A stretch of DNA of 64,000 nucleotides from Natrinema altunense (GTDB taxonomy: Archaea > Halobacteriota > Halobacteria > Halobacteriales > Natrialbaceae): positions 1 to 64,000 of the forward strand of contig NZ_JNCS01000011.1 in assembly GCF_000731985.1 (NCBI RefSeq), given 5' to 3'. Below the pieces are notes generated by a model. It made no database searches, was not told the DNA's origin, and worked only from the letters and a program-made list of their open reading frames with translations. This document shows positions 62,087 to 64,000 of the stretch, one piece after another (the stretch's first letter is position 1; the number at the start of each line of letters is the position of its first letter). Both the position numbers and the translations under genes were made by a program.

Positions 62087-63211
62087 ATGGAGGCGAGGGG
62101 GCTGCGGGCCCTACTGTGTGTGCTCGTGGTGGTTGCGTCTTCGATCGCGTTCGTCTCGGCGGCGGCCGGTGTCGCGGCGGATGTCGGGACACGGCGAGCG
62201 GCGCTGCAGGAAGCGCCCGGGGGCGACGTGAACGGCACGCCGACGCTTGGAGAGGCGGACCAGACGTATATCGACGTGTTCATCGCCGAGAACGGTTCGG
62301 CGCGGGTGACGGTCGACTACCAGTTCTACCTCGCCGACGAGAATCGGTCGGCCGAGTGGGAGTCGTTGGCGGCGAACGTCTCGAGCGAGACCGACTGGTA
62401 CGTCGCCGAGGAACGCCGGAGTTGGAACGAGACGCTTTCCGAAGGGGAAAACGCGACCGACCGGGAGATGTCGCTCTCGAACGTCTCCATCACCACGGAG
62501 ACGACGTCCAGACCGGAGGAGATCGGCCACGCGAAGGTCTCTTTCGAGTGGGCTCACTTCGCGCACGTCCAGGTCAATCGGATCGAGGCGGGTGCTGCGC
62601 TCTCCGGCTTTACGCTCACCGACGGGACGACGTTGCAGTTCCGCTGGCCCGAGGAGTACGCCGTCTACGAGAACGAGGGTGCGCCACAGGTGAAGCCGTC
62701 GCCCGACGAGTCGGGCGCCGGGTCGGTCGGCTGGGAGGGCGAACGGAACTTCCCCGACGGCGAACCCCGGGTCGTGCTGATACGGGACAGCGATGCGGGC
62801 ACGGCCGAGCCACAGTCCGCGGCGGACCCGTCGATGCCGTGGACGATCGTCACGCTCGCGCTCGCGTTGCTCGCAACCGTCGGCGCGGCCGGCTGGTTGC
62901 TCGGTCGCAGGCGGTCGGACGAGGAGGCGACCGTCGCCGAGGACGAGGCCGTCCATCGACCCGACGGCGCGGCCGATTCCGAGCGGACCGTCCCCGACGG
63001 TCCCCCGCCGGAGTTACTGAGCAACGAGGAACGCGTCCTGCGACTGCTCGAGGCACGCGGCGGTCGGGTCAAACAACAGCAGGTCGTCTCGGAACTGGAC
63101 TGGACCGAGGCCAAGACGAGTCAGGTCGTCGGCGACCTACGCGAGAGCGACGAGATCGAGGTGTTCCGAATCGGACGGGAGAACGTGCTGACGTTGCCCG
63201 ACGACGACTAA
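62087..63211 (+). CDS. Membrane-anchored protein with outer beta domain and cytoplasmic winged helix
   Basis: 374 residues. Signal peptide at 5-27 (LRALLCVLVVVASSIAFVSA), an exterior domain rich in beta strands (60-235; YIDVFIAENGSARVTVDYQF), a membrane helix near 247-270 (IVTLALALLATVGAAGWLLG), an acidic linker, and a C-terminal winged-helix domain (about 305-372; NEERVLRLLEARGGRVKQQQ). This is the arrangement of haloarchaeal one-component sensors with DUF7345/DUF7343-like parts: an outer signal is passed to an inner DNA-binding domain. DNA binding is inferred from the fold. Confidence 0.82.
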   Translation: MEARGLRALLCVLVVVASSIAFVSAAAGVAADVGTRRAALQEAPGGDVNGTPTLGEADQTYIDVFIAENGSARVTVDYQFYLADENRSAEWESLAANVSSETDWYVAEERRSWNETLSEGENATDREMSLSNVSITTETTSRPEEIGHAKVSFEWAHFAHVQVNRIEAGAALSGFTLTDGTTLQFRWPEEYAVYENEGAPQVKPSPDESGAGSVGWEGERNFPDGEPRVVLIRDSDAGTAEPQSAADPSMPWTIVTLALALLATVGAAGWLLGRRRSDEEATVAEDEAVHRPDGAADSERTVPDGPPPELLSNEERVLRLLEARGGRVKQQQVVSELDWTEAKTSQVVGDLRESDEIEVFRIGRENVLTLPDDD

Positions 63212-63543
63212 CGCTGTCCGCGCGTGTCGGCTCCGATCCCGACCCGGACCAGCGAGCGCGCGAGGTAGCAGGATTTAATACTGTGGGTCCGTACCACTCT
63301 ACCAATGAGCCGTCTCGCCGGTACCGCGTTCGCCGTTCTCGGTACCGACGGGTCCGTCGCTCGGCGGCGGCCGCGGCGATTCCGACCGGGCCTTTGAGCC
63401 CGTACTATACTACTCCCCCTGTTCCGGTCTGTTTCGCATTTCCCGAAACTGCAGTATTTTGGGTTAGCAGCATCTATACCTTTAATTTACGGAATTGAAA
63501 CCAATGAATTTAAGTCCGTCCTGTGGGTTTACTCGAGTACGAT
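63212..63543. other. argG upstream region with a possible micro-ORF
   Basis: A TATA-like GATTTAATAC (63271-63280) is followed about 28 nt later by an ATG at 63305 opening a 30-codon frame (MSRLAGTAFAVLGTDGSVAR...) that ends at 63397 in a GGGC/GCCC hairpin followed by AT-rich DNA. It could be an expressed micro-ORF, a small RNA or a regulatory leader before argG. A second AT-rich patch (CTATACCTTTAATTTAC, about 63474-63490) is the likely argG promoter region. Confidence 0.4.
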
Positions 63544-64000
63544 ATGACCCGCGTGGCACTTGCGTTTTCGGGCGGTCTGGACACGACGGTCTGTGTCCCG
63601 CTGCTCGAGGAAGAATACGGATACGACGACGTGATCGGCGTTACCGTCGACGTCGGCCAACCGGCCGAAGAGTTCGACGAAGCCGAGGAAACCGCCGAGG
63701 CGCTCGGCCTCGACCACTACGTCGTCGACGCGCGAGCGGAATTCGCGCAACTCTGTCTCGAGAGCGTTCGCGCGAACGCGACCTATCAGGGCTACCCGCT
63801 GGGAACGGCGCTCGCCCGTCCCGTGATCGCGGACGCGATCCTGGAGGTCGCAGAGGAGCAGGACTGTACCGGCATCGCCCACGGCTGTACGGGCAAGGGC
63901 AACGACCAACTTCGCTTCGAGGCCGTCTGGCGTAGCTCCGACCTCGAAGTCATCGCCCCCGTGCGCGAACTCGGCCTCACCCGCGAGTGGGAGAAGGAGT
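63544..64000 (+). CDS. argG: Argininosuccinate synthase, 5' part
   Basis: The gene is cut by the window end; 152 codons are seen of about 400 expected. Starting MTRVALAFSGGLDTTVCVPL, it has the N-type ATP pyrophosphatase loop SGGLDTT (residues 9-15), then VTVDVGQP, YPLGTALARPVIA and IAHGCTGKGNDQLRFE, all diagnostic of ArgG. It joins citrulline and aspartate in arginine biosynthesis. The ATG at 63544 is the first in frame. An overlapping plus-strand frame in another phase is noise. Confidence 0.97.
   Translation, partial: MTRVALAFSGGLDTTVCVPLLEEEYGYDDVIGVTVDVGQPAEEFDEAEETAEALGLDHYVVDARAEFAQLCLESVRANATYQGYPLGTALARPVIADAILEVAEEQDCTGIAHGCTGKGNDQLRFEAVWRSSDLEVIAPVRELGLTREWEKE

Noticed and set aside
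1-64000. Transposases, replication origin (orc1/cdc6), rRNA genes, cas genes
   Set aside because: Looked for by motif and context on both strands; none was found.

Overview
The window is a high-GC stretch of a haloarchaeal chromosome. The evidence is the strongly acidic proteome, archaeal information-processing genes (L39e, L31e, aIF6, L18a/LX, prefoldin alpha, FtsY, SRP54, an XPD/Rad3-like helicase), many Tat signals with lipoboxes, ATGA start/stop overlaps inside operons, and TATA-like boxes 24-30 nt upstream of start codons, as expected for leaderless transcripts. Codon and protein style resemble the Natrialbales (Natrinema/Haloterrigena type), but the genus cannot be fixed from the sequence. 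No replication origin, transposase or cas gene was seen.

Layout. 1-3.5 kb: ECF-type ABC importer operon on the minus strand. 3.7-10 kb: a TIM-barrel isomerase, the Fe-S scaffold sufU, an HD hydrolase with an unusual start codon, a receiver protein that lacks its phospho-Asp, a cluster of hairpins, an orphan 11-repeat CRISPR array read on the minus strand, and sufS. 10-15.4 kb: small conserved proteins, an FAD oxidoreductase, thpR and a Tat-exported HExxH protein. 15.5-19.8 kb: a ribosome/secretion cluster (rpl39e, rpl31e, eif6, rpl18a, pfdA, ftsY). 20.9-24.3 kb: a siroheme reductase overlapping an FrhB-like F420/ferredoxin protein, which together resemble a split F420-dependent sulfite reductase. 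25-28 kb: GNAT, HAD, thiE and thiM. 28-33 kb: ferritin-like protein, a NodB-fold lipoprotein lacking catalytic residues, two divergent rhodaneses and an orphan HicB-like protein.

33-39.6 kb: a pentapeptide-repeat protein fused to a K+ channel pore, a DUF2617-like protein, a membrane protein fused to a spermidine-synthase fold and a Tat lipoprotein, all on the minus strand, with a divergent beta-solenoid/zinc-ribbon protein. This is the best candidate for an uncharacterised multi-gene system. 39.7-44.3 kb: srp54, a lipoprotein, a CBS-MaoC fusion and the UPF0201/UPF0200 pair. 44.3-47.1 kb: an AT-richer, gene-poor island with tRNA-Arg(TCT), a lipoprotein whose signal peptide lies upstream of its only in-frame ATG, a decayed zinc-finger gene and tiny ORFs.

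47.1-52.3 kb: a 1040-residue Tat-exported protein combining duplicated GATase-like modules with a staphylococcal-nuclease domain, then an FAD protein and an MhqO/MhqD-like dioxygenase-esterase pair. 52.3-64 kb: UspA, M29 aminopeptidase, membrane proteins, a broken threonine aldolase, a phosphodiesterase, a CDF transporter, a methyltransferase, the XPD-like helicase, a 2H phosphoesterase, a membrane-anchored winged-helix protein and the 5' part of argG, cut by the window edge.
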